A DNA stretch of 45,670 bases from UBA287 sp034190325 (GTDB lineage: Archaea; Thermoplasmatota; UBA186; UBA287), in NCBI GenBank assembly GCA_034190325.1, contig JAXHST010000116.1, positions 1-45,670 of the forward strand, written 5' to 3'. Both the position numbers and the translations under genes were made by a program. Positions 23,626-30,636 of this stretch are shown here, piece by piece. Every line of letters begins with the position of its first letter. Position 1 is the stretch's first letter. Below the pieces are notes generated by a model. The model was not told the origin of the DNA and made no database searches. It saw nothing but the letters and a program-made list of their open reading frames with translations.

Positions 23626-24484
23626 GGTTAGTGTTGGGAGTGCTATTGCTCTGGGGTTGATGAAAGGCTCTATGAAGGTTGAGCCAGGCATAACATATCT
23701 TATGCTTCCCGGCATCTGTGATGCGAAATGCTCTTATTGCACATGGGGAAAAGAGGACTACCTCTCAAGGGTCAGGTGGCCCGAGTTTGATGTGGAGCTC
23801 TTAAAGGGTGTGAAGAATTACTGTCTTCAGACAGTAGAAAAAAAAGGACTTGAGAGAGAGCTGGAGGCAGTTCTGGGCGCTCTGGGGGGCGATGGGGACG
23901 TAGCCATAGCACATCTAACGCCAGAGAGAGCGGAGATCCTTGAAAAGAACGCCGTCAGGCAGGTTGGTATAGGTTTGGATGCGTGTACAGCAGAGCTCTA
24001 TAAAAAGCATAAGTCAGGGCTGAGCTGGGAAAAGGCTCTAGATAGTTTCGGTTATGATTTTGATTTTGCCTGCCATATCATACTTGGTCTCGGGGAGAGT
24101 GATGAAGATTTCTTGAGGCTCACGCAATCCATGAAAGATAAGAATGTAAAGTTAGCCCTCTTTGCTTATACGCCGATAAAAGGAAAAAAGCCTGTTGGTT
24201 ACATATCCCTGCGCAGACACAGAGCTCTGCAACTTGCCAGTTATCTCATCGAAAAAGAGAAAGCGTCTATAGAGGACTTTGAATTCAAAAAGGGAAAGCT
24301 TGCAGTTATGCCTTCGTTTTTCGATGAAAGAGCGTTTCTGACAAGGGGGTGCGAGAATTGCAATAGACCATTTTACAATGAAAGGGCTGGAACAGAACCA
24401 TACAATTTCCCTGCAGGCTGTTTTGGGGGCTATGATCTTATGCAGGAAGTAAAGGAATATCTGGGCAGCGATAATGATAGCTAA
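23615..24484 (+). CDS. Radical SAM protein, biotin-synthase-like
   Basis: A 289-residue radical SAM enzyme with the cluster motif CDAKCSYC (Cys35, Cys39, Cys42) and a SAM-binding IGLDACTAELY strand. A C-terminal segment TRGCENCNRPFYNERAG (Cys246, Cys249) plus Cys269 could bind a second FeS cluster, as in biotin and lipoyl synthases. Archaeal biotin-synthase-like families include the two-component lipoyl synthases LipS1/LipS2; I cannot say whether this is one of them. It is the third gene of the purB operon and converges with the aminotransferase (18 bp apart). The reaction is unknown. Confidence 0.82.
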   Translation: MKLRVSVGSAIALGLMKGSMKVEPGITYLMLPGICDAKCSYCTWGKEDYLSRVRWPEFDVELLKGVKNYCLQTVEKKGLERELEAVLGALGGDGDVAIAHLTPERAEILEKNAVRQVGIGLDACTAELYKKHKSGLSWEKALDSFGYDFDFACHIILGLGESDEDFLRLTQSMKDKNVKLALFAYTPIKGKKPVGYISLRRHRALQLASYLIEKEKASIEDFEFKKGKLAVMPSFFDERAFLTRGCENCNRPFYNERAGTEPYNFPAGCFGGYDLMQEVKEYLGSDNDS

Positions 24485-24502
24485 ATTAATAACCTACCTC
24501 TC

Positions 24503-25657
24503 TCAGATCTTCTCCAGAAAGCTCTCCATCCTATCCATAGCTTTCTCAAGTTTCTCCATTGATGTGGCGTATGAGATGCGCACATGCCCACTACCACACT
24601 CTCCAAAAGCCTCTCCATTCACAACAACAACCCCTGTTTCATCAAAGAGTTTGTCGCAGAAATCTGCCGAGCTTAAGTTTGTATCCTCTATATTCGGGAA
24701 GAAGTAGAAAGCGCCCTCGGGCTTTGTTACCCTCACATGCTTCATCGCGCTCAATCTATCATACACATAGCTTCTCCTTCTTGCATACTCAGCTATCATC
24801 TTATCTACACTTTCGTAGCCCCCTCTGAGAGCTTCAAGCGCCCCATACTGAGAGAAGGTGTTAATGCATGATGCTATGTACATATGTAGCTTTAACATCT
24901 TTGAGAATACCTCTTCTGGTGCGATTGCATACCCTATGCGCCAGCCTGTCATAGCATAGGTCTTTGAGAAGCTGTTTATTGTTATTGTTTTATCCCTCGC
25001 TTCAGGCATGCTCGCTATGCTGAAGCTTTTTCTTCCATCATACATAAAACGCTCATAGACCTCATCAGTTATTATGAAAAGATCCTTCTCTATGGCGAGC
25101 TCAGCTATGCTCTTTAACTCTTCTTTGCTGAGGGCTGCTCCTGTGGGATTATTCGGGCTTGCGATGATTATAGCACGCGTCCTATTGTTGATGCTTTGCT
25201 CGATATCTTTAGCATTGATGTGGAAATTGTTTTTCTCCATGCACGGGACCTCTATAGATTTTCCCCCCGCTAAAGAGATACTTGCGTTGTATGTGAGAAA
25301 GGCTGGTGCTGGTACCAGAACCTCATCTCCTTCCTTCAGGATGGATGCAAGAGCAAGGAACAAGCCCTCTGTTGCTCCAATTGTGACCAAAACTTCATCA
25401 GCTGTGCAATCTATGCCATTTTCTCTTCGGCTCTTCTCTGCTATAGCTTCTCTGAGCTCCGGTATTCCCGCATTGGGTGCATAGTGTGTGGCATCCGCAT
25501 CTAATGCTTTTTTTACCCTTTCCTTTATGTCTTTTGGTGTAGGAAAATCAGGCTCTCCTATGCCCAGGGATATGGAGTCCTCTCTCTTAGCGGCCAGTTC
25601 AAACATCCTCCTTATCTCGGAGGCTTTTAATTCCTTCAGAACATCAAATATAGACAT
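24503..25657 (-). CDS. Class I/II pyridoxal-phosphate aminotransferase
   Basis: A 384-residue fold-type I aminotransferase of the aspartate/aromatic subgroup. Visible marks: GIGEPDFPTP at the N-terminus, SPNNPTG (Asn170 near PLP), the Asp198/Tyr201 pair in ITDEVYERFMY, the PLP Lys232 in NSFSKTYAMTGWRIGY, and a C-terminal Arg in GHVRISYA that would bind the substrate carboxylate. It moves amino groups between amino and 2-oxo acids in the cytoplasm; substrate preference (Asp, aromatic, Ala) is not decidable. ATG 25657 has a TATA element 26 bp upstream. Confidence 0.92.
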   Translation of the reverse strand: MSIFDVLKELKASEIRRMFELAAKREDSISLGIGEPDFPTPKDIKERVKKALDADATHYAPNAGIPELREAIAEKSRRENGIDCTADEVLVTIGATEGLFLALASILKEGDEVLVPAPAFLTYNASISLAGGKSIEVPCMEKNNFHINAKDIEQSINNRTRAIIIASPNNPTGAALSKEELKSIAELAIEKDLFIITDEVYERFMYDGRKSFSIASMPEARDKTITINSFSKTYAMTGWRIGYAIAPEEVFSKMLKLHMYIASCINTFSQYGALEALRGGYESVDKMIAEYARRRSYVYDRLSAMKHVRVTKPEGAFYFFPNIEDTNLSSADFCDKLFDETGVVVVNGEAFGECGSGHVRISYATSMEKLEKAMDRMESFLEKI

Positions 25658-25677
25658 AATCAGGTAATGGATTGGCT

Positions 25678-25687
25678 CTATATATCT
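25678..25687 (-). promoter_or_regulatory. TATA box for the aminotransferase
   Basis: AGATATATAG on the minus strand is centred about 26 bp before ATG 25657. The 25690-25879 stretch beyond it shows no gene; it holds a small hairpin CACC-ctgat-GGTG near 25854-25866. Confidence 0.55.
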
Positions 25688-25879
25688 TCTCCGATGGAAT
25701 AGCTAATAGGGAAGAGGGAGGTTAGACAATATAAAAACAGGCTTTTACCATGAGAAATATGGATCAGGATCCAAAAAGGAATATAGAATAAAGGAAGAAT
25801 GAGGTAAGATAAGTAAATATCTATCTCAATTCACCTGTGCTAAAGATCTCTCACCCTGATGGTGATCGTACCACCAATC

Positions 25880-25886
25880 TTTATCT
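25880..25886 (+). promoter_or_regulatory. TATA box for the COG3199 kinase
   Basis: TTTATCT is centred about 26 bp before GTG 25909. Confidence 0.4.
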
Positions 25887-25908
25887 ATGCTTAATATGAT
25901 TCGTTGAT

Positions 25909-27024
25909 GTGAGAATTGGCTTTATAGTAAACCCGGTTGCAGGCATGGGGGGCAGGGTTGGCTTAAAGGGCACTGATGGAGAAGAAACCCTGAAGAAAGC
26001 GATAGCGCTGGGTGCAAAACCAGTAGCTCCAAAGCTTGCGGTTGAAGCATTAAGGGAACTGAGAATGAAATTAAAAAAAGAACCGGCGATAAAACTGGAG
26101 ATCATAACTTATCCTAAAGACATGGGAGAAAATGAAGCTATAGAGGCTGGATTTGAGCCAACAGTTATAGGGGATACGAAAGATGGAACAACAGCGGAGG
26201 ATACAGAGAGGGCAGCTCTCGATATAAGCGAAAAAGTTAGCTTCATACTCTTTGCTGGAGGTGATGGAACAGCCAGAGACATATGCAAAGCTATAGACGA
26301 AAAAGTTGTTGCTCTCGGTATACCAACAGGCGTAAAGATGCATTCCGCCTGCTTTGCTACAAGCGCAAAAAACGCAGGAACGCTCGCTTACATGCACCTT
26401 AAAGGCTCATTATCCACACGCGAAGCAGAGGTTATGGATATAGATGAGGAGGCTTTCAGAGATAACAGGATCTCAGCAAAGCTATATGGCTTTCTGAAGG
26501 TACCATACGAAGAGCATATGATGCAGAGCGCCAAGGCTGGTGGTACCACATGGGAGGCTGATGCTATGAAAGGCATTGCTTTAGAGGTTTTGGATATTAT
26601 GGAAAGCAATTGCTATTACATCCTTGGCCCTGGAACAACAACAGGGAGCATAGCTGAAGAGCTTGGCTTTGAAAAGACATTGCTCGGAGTTGATATTGTG
26701 TATAATAGAAAGCTGATAGCAAAGGATGTGAATGAAAAGGAGATATTGAGCACAATAGATGACAAGAAAGCGAAGATAATAGTAGCGGTCATAGGGGGGC
26801 AGGGCTTCATCTTCGGCAGAGGAAACCAGCAGATAAGCGCAGAGGTTATAAAAAAGGTTGGTAAGGAAAACATAATTATCGTAGCTACAGAGAGAAAGAT
26901 CCTGTCTCTAGGCGGAAGACCGCTGCTCGTTGATACCGGGGATGAGGGGGTTAATGAAATGCTCAGAGGTTATGCGAGGGTGATAACAGACTATGGAAAG
27001 AGCATGATGCACGAGGTTGAGTGA
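25909..27024 (+). CDS. NAD-kinase-like protein (COG3199, AcoX-related)
   Basis: A 371-residue protein of the diacylglycerol-kinase/NAD-kinase superfamily. It starts GFIVNPVAGMGGRVGLKGTDG, typical of COG3199, and has the nucleotide-binding GGDGT motif at residues 117-121 (FAGGDGTARDI), an IPTGVKMHSA segment and a C-terminal VDTGDEG loop. Relatives include AcoX of acetoin loci; the true substrate is unknown. The start is GTG with its own TATA element. It is followed by a hydrolase gene with a separate promoter, so probably monocistronic. Confidence 0.85.
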   Translation: MRIGFIVNPVAGMGGRVGLKGTDGEETLKKAIALGAKPVAPKLAVEALRELRMKLKKEPAIKLEIITYPKDMGENEAIEAGFEPTVIGDTKDGTTAEDTERAALDISEKVSFILFAGGDGTARDICKAIDEKVVALGIPTGVKMHSACFATSAKNAGTLAYMHLKGSLSTREAEVMDIDEEAFRDNRISAKLYGFLKVPYEEHMMQSAKAGGTTWEADAMKGIALEVLDIMESNCYYILGPGTTTGSIAEELGFEKTLLGVDIVYNRKLIAKDVNEKEILSTIDDKKAKIIVAVIGGQGFIFGRGNQQISAEVIKKVGKENIIIVATERKILSLGGRPLLVDTGDEGVNEMLRGYARVITDYGKSMMHEVE

Positions 27025-27061
27025 GTGGGGGCAGAGTAAATGATAGCAGAGCGCAGGATAA

Positions 27062-27070
27062 GATAAATAA
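27062..27070 (+). promoter_or_regulatory. TATA box for the beta-lactamase-like gene
   Basis: GATAAATAA is centred about 28 bp before ATG 27094. Confidence 0.45.
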
Positions 27071-27093
27071 GCAAAAAACGCATATTTTTTATT

Positions 27094-28197
27094 ATGAAGT
27101 TAGCTGTCTTTCTTATTACTGTGCTTCTTCTACCGATATTTGGCACCAATCTACCGAAATCTGGTACCAGCAGGGCTATGGATGTCGTTGAAAAGGCTGT
27201 TGATGAAGGTGCTTTTCCCGGGGCTGTGGCGCTTGTAGGAAAAGGTAATAGAATTGTAGCGAAAGAGGCTTTTGGTTATGCCATGGTTGTGCCAGAAAAG
27301 AAAGAGATGAAAATAGAAACCATTTTTGATCTTGCATCACTAACAAAGCCTATAGCGACAGCCACTTCAATAATGATCCTCGTTGACAGAGGCTTATTAA
27401 GGCTTAACGACCCGGTAACGTTATTAATACCAGAGTTCGGTAAGAACGGGAAAGAGGGTATAACCATAAGACAACTCCTGACGCACACCTCAGGCTTACC
27501 TGACTGGGAGCCATTCTATGAATACTGCTCCTCTTACGATGAAGTTATAAGCGCTGTTTGCAATGTTTCTCTGAGATATAAGCCGGGAGAAGAATACCTC
27601 TACAGCGATCTTGGTTACATGACCCTGGGTGAGATCGTGCGGATCGTTAGCGGGGAGAGACTTGATGTCTTTGCCCATAACAACATATTCGAACCCTTGG
27701 GCATGAAGGATACAATGTTCAATCCTCAATCAAAGGACAGATGCGCAGCCACAGAGCTGTGCCCATGGAGGAACAGGGTTATTGTGGGGGAGGTTCATGA
27801 TGAGAATGCATATGCAATGGGCGGTGTAAGCGGACATGCAGGGCTCTTTTCAACAGCAGAGGATCTATTCATATTCGCCCAGATGATGCTGAATGAGGGG
27901 CAGTATAGAGGAAAAAGGATATTGAGCCCCTATGCTGTGAGGGCTATGACCCAAACCCAGAATGATTATGATCTAGGATGGATGACAAAATCAGAGAGCT
28001 CTTCTGATGGGGATCTCCTCTCAGATAGATCTTATGGGCATACGGGTTTCACAGGCACCTCTATATGGATAGACCCGGAAGCTGGCCTTACGATAATACT
28101 CTTAACAAACAGGGTGCATCCAACAAGGGAGAACAATGCGCACATAAGGATCAGGGCTCTGTTTGCAAACGCTGCGGCAGGAGAACTCAGCCAGTGA
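27094..28197 (+). CDS. Serine hydrolase of the class C beta-lactamase family, probably exported
   Basis: A 367-residue penicillin-binding-protein-like hydrolase. The N-terminal hydrophobic run (about 2-18, AVFLITVLLLPIFG) is a signal peptide or membrane anchor. The catalytic Ser82 and Lys85 sit in SLTK, the second motif is YSD (Tyr170), the Gly-rich AMGGVSGHAGLFSTAEDL loop follows, and HTG (third motif) lies near residue 310. Family members are beta-lactamases, D-aminopeptidases and esterases. Archaea lack peptidoglycan, so esterase or peptidase activity on outside substrates is more likely. Confidence 0.9.
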   Translation: MKLAVFLITVLLLPIFGTNLPKSGTSRAMDVVEKAVDEGAFPGAVALVGKGNRIVAKEAFGYAMVVPEKKEMKIETIFDLASLTKPIATATSIMILVDRGLLRLNDPVTLLIPEFGKNGKEGITIRQLLTHTSGLPDWEPFYEYCSSYDEVISAVCNVSLRYKPGEEYLYSDLGYMTLGEIVRIVSGERLDVFAHNNIFEPLGMKDTMFNPQSKDRCAATELCPWRNRVIVGEVHDENAYAMGGVSGHAGLFSTAEDLFIFAQMMLNEGQYRGKRILSPYAVRAMTQTQNDYDLGWMTKSESSSDGDLLSDRSYGHTGFTGTSIWIDPEAGLTIILLTNRVHPTRENNAHIRIRALFANAAAGELSQ

Positions 28198-28223
28198 GTT
28201 AACAGCTCTCTCTATTGATAGGT

Positions 28224-28257
28224 TAAAGTAAAGATTATCTAACAAAAGGATATTACT
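28224..28257. repeat. Inverted repeat AAAGTAA / TTACTTT before purD
   Basis: AAAGTAA and its reverse complement TTACTTT flank the presumed purD promoter region and end a few bases before ATG 28263. It could be an operator for purine regulation, or chance in A/T-rich DNA. No clear TATA box is seen; GATTATC near 28233 is the best placed. Confidence 0.3.
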
Positions 28258-28262
28258 TTACT

Positions 28263-29528
28263 ATGATGAAAGCCTTAGTTGTTGGTAATGGTGCGAGGGA
28301 GCATATAATAGCAGAGAAGTTAGCAGAGAGCTCAGAGCTCTATGCATTTATGGGCAAAAAGAACCCTGCTATAGCAAAGCTCTCTAAAGATTTTAAAGTA
28401 GGAAGCTTAACAGATTTTGATAGCATAAAAAAATTTTCAGATGGTGTGGATTTCGTCTTTGTCGGACCGGAGGAACCTCTGGTTAATGGGATAGCGGAGC
28501 ATATAAAAAATGTTGTTGGACCCACAAAAGCAGCGGCAATGCTGGAAGGCGATAAAGGCTTCTGCAGGGATTTTTTGAGAGAGAAGGTTGGTTTCGGTTA
28601 TCCTGAGTATGAAGTATGCAGCACATATGAAGAAGCAAGGAGAGCAATGGAAGAGATAAGGGATTTTGTTTTAAAACCTGCTGGTTTAACCGGAGGCAAA
28701 GGAGTTAAGGTTCTTGGGAGACAGCTAAAGAGCACAGAGGGGGCAAAAGATTACGCAAAAACCCTGTTGAAGAACGGAGACGTAGTTGTAGAGGAGAGAC
28801 TCGAGGGCGAAGAGTTTACCCTTCAAGCGTTCTGCGATGGAAAAAGGCTTGTTCCAATGCCGCTGGTTCAGGATCATAAGTATGCATATGAAGGCGACAG
28901 GGGGCCCATGACCGGGGGCATGGGATCTTATAGCGCTGAGGACACCCTTTTACCATTTCTGGAGAAAAAAGATGCTGATGAGGCTTTAAGGATAATGAAA
29001 AAAACTATGGCTGCCATAGGCTATAAAGGCGTCATCTATGGCGGATTCATGTCAACCTCTAATGGTGTAAAGCTCTTAGAATACAACGTGCGATTTGGAG
29101 ATCCTGAGGCTATAAATGTTCTCTCCCTGCTTAAAGATGATCTCTCAGAGGTCTGCCTGAGGATCCTTGACGGAAACCTTGGCAGTGTTGAATTTGAGAA
29201 GTGCGCAACAGTTTGCAAATATCTTGTGCCTGAAGGCTACCCGGATAATCCTGAGAAAGGGGTTGAGCTCTCTATAAAGGAGCCAGAAAAAGCAAAGCTC
29301 TATTATGCTTCTGTAGAGGAGATCGATGGAAAGATGTATACAACAGGCTCAAGAGCTTTAGCTATCCTGGGTAAGGGGAACACAATTAAAGAGGCTGAAA
29401 AGATCGCTGAAGCCGGTGTTTCGGAGGTGAAAACCAACAACCTCTGGCACAGAGAGGACATAGGTAAAAAAAAGCTTATAGAGAAGAGAATAGAGCACAT
29501 GCGATCTCTGAGATCACAGAAGCTCTGA
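28263..29528 (+). CDS. purD: Phosphoribosylamine-glycine ligase
   Basis: A 421-residue ATP-grasp enzyme joining glycine to 5-phosphoribosylamine in purine synthesis. N-terminal GNGAREHIIAEKL (usual GxGGREHA), a PEEPL/VNGI pair, the ATP-grasp loop FVLKPAGLTGGKGVKVL, VEERLEGEEFT, the diagnostic QDHKYAYEGDRGPMTGGMGSY, and Mg-binding VRFGDPEAINVL. Two ATGs at 28263 and 28266 are both possible starts. purB, another step of the pathway, is 5 kb upstream but in a separate operon. No oddity in length. Confidence 0.95.
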   Translation: MMKALVVGNGAREHIIAEKLAESSELYAFMGKKNPAIAKLSKDFKVGSLTDFDSIKKFSDGVDFVFVGPEEPLVNGIAEHIKNVVGPTKAAAMLEGDKGFCRDFLREKVGFGYPEYEVCSTYEEARRAMEEIRDFVLKPAGLTGGKGVKVLGRQLKSTEGAKDYAKTLLKNGDVVVEERLEGEEFTLQAFCDGKRLVPMPLVQDHKYAYEGDRGPMTGGMGSYSAEDTLLPFLEKKDADEALRIMKKTMAAIGYKGVIYGGFMSTSNGVKLLEYNVRFGDPEAINVLSLLKDDLSEVCLRILDGNLGSVEFEKCATVCKYLVPEGYPDNPEKGVELSIKEPEKAKLYYASVEEIDGKMYTTGSRALAILGKGNTIKEAEKIAEAGVSEVKTNNLWHREDIGKKKLIEKRIEHMRSLRSQKL

Positions 29529-29551
29529 GCCCTGGGTTATGCTCCTGTGAT

Positions 29552-29749
29552 CTAGTTTTTCTTGCACACTCTATCTCTCAAGACGGGTGTTTCCAGTGCT
29601 TTCTCACAATTCTCTCCGGTCAACTGGAGCATAAAGCATCTGGAGCTGCTGGGAAAAAAGAAGAGCATCACGGTTAAACCACACAAAGCGGCAAAGCCAC
29701 TGAAAGTGGCTGAAACACAGATAATAACAAACAAAGATGCGCATATCAT
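29552..29749 (-). CDS. Possible small membrane protein (65 residues), uncertain
   Basis: The 29529-29871 stretch has no clear gene. On the minus strand a frame from ATG 29749 to TAG 29552-29554 gives a protein with one or two hydrophobic segments (about 1-32) and a polar tail rich in charged residues and Cys (QLTGENCEKALETPV). The tail has plausible codon use, but there is no clear promoter or ribosome site. An antisense plus-strand frame (29562-29816) looks less protein-like. It could be a decayed gene. Low confidence. Confidence 0.25.
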   Translation of the reverse strand: MICASLFVIICVSATFSGFAALCGLTVMLFFFPSSSRCFMLQLTGENCEKALETPVLRDRVCKKN

Positions 29750-29840
29750 CCATAAAACGGGTCTTGGAAGAAAGCACGATCTATTCAAGGATAAGCACCC
29801 CCTATCCCAATCATGAGCTTTTATTCTATGCAGAGCATAA

Positions 29841-29849
29841 TTTTTATAT
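29841..29849 (+). promoter_or_regulatory. TATA box for the molybdenum hydroxylase operon
   Basis: TTTTTATAT is centred about 27 bp before ATG 29872 and rules against the earlier in-frame ATG at 29737. Confidence 0.6.
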
Positions 29850-29871
29850 GCTTTGCATCCACATAACCTTA

Positions 29872-30636
29872 ATGGAATACCGTTATGCTTCAACGATCGA
29901 AGAAGCTTGCAGGTTGCTTGAAAGAGGTTTCATGCTGATCGCTGGGGGCACTGAGATAAATCTCAAGCATAGAGCAGAAAGGCTTGTTGATATAAATGGG
30001 CTTGGTCTTGACTATGTTGAGGATAGAGGAGATAGGATAGCCATAGGATCAACAGCAAGGATAGCGCAGATAGAAGCTTCTGAGCTTTTAGAAGAGGACA
30101 AAGCTCTGAAGATGGCGGCAATGCGTTTTACGCCATCGATCAAACATTTAGCCACAATAGGGGGGAACATAGCGGAGAGCATACCCTCGGCTGATACCGC
30201 ACCACCTTTGCTCGTGTTTGATGCCGAAGCGGTCATATCTTCATCAAATGGAGAGAGAGTTGTCTCTGTGGAAAGCATGTTCAAAGGTTTGAGGAAGAAC
30301 TCTCTTAAGAGGGGAGAGATGATAAAGGAATTTCTGCTACCCCATTTTGAGGGTAGATCTATCTTCAGAAAGGTTGGAAGAACAGATGACGATCTAACTG
30401 TTACCAGCATGGCGATAAGCATTTCCAGAGACACAAAAATAGCTCTGGGTTCTGCCGCTGAAGTGCCTATGAGGGCAAGAAAAGCAGAAGAAGCTCTGGG
30501 CTATGGTATGGAAAGGGCATGCAGCGCTCTTCTCTCAGAGACAAAACCCAGGAGCAGCATAAGAGCCTCAATAGAATATAGAAAGAAGCTGGAGATTGAG
30601 CTCCTGAAGGGGTGCTTAAGGGAGGTAAATGCATGA
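29872..30636 (+). CDS. Molybdenum hydroxylase, FAD-binding subunit (CoxM/XdhB-like)
   Basis: A 254-residue medium subunit of the xanthine dehydrogenase/CO dehydrogenase family. It holds the PCMH-type FAD motifs LIAGGTEINL (near residue 24) and ATIGGNIAESIPSADTAPPLL (near 95), followed by the CO_deh_flav_C domain with FRKVGRTDDDLTV and a PMRARKAEEAL tail. It would pass electrons from the FeS centres of its partner to an acceptor. ATG 29872 fits the family N-terminus (EYRYASTIEEA) and the TATA spacing. Its TGA overlaps the next gene's ATG (ATGA). Slightly shorter than the usual 280-290. Confidence 0.9.
   Translation: MEYRYASTIEEACRLLERGFMLIAGGTEINLKHRAERLVDINGLGLDYVEDRGDRIAIGSTARIAQIEASELLEEDKALKMAAMRFTPSIKHLATIGGNIAESIPSADTAPPLLVFDAEAVISSSNGERVVSVESMFKGLRKNSLKRGEMIKEFLLPHFEGRSIFRKVGRTDDDLTVTSMAISISRDTKIALGSAAEVPMRARKAEEALGYGMERACSALLSETKPRSSIRASIEYRKKLEIELLKGCLREVNA

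Noticed and set aside
29562..29816. Plus-strand 84-codon frame before the molybdenum hydroxylase
   Set aside because: Composition is not protein-like, there is no promoter or ribosome site, and it is antisense to a somewhat better frame.
29737..29871. N-terminal extension of the FAD subunit from ATG 29737
   Set aside because: The extra residues have no family match and the TATA box lies inside them.
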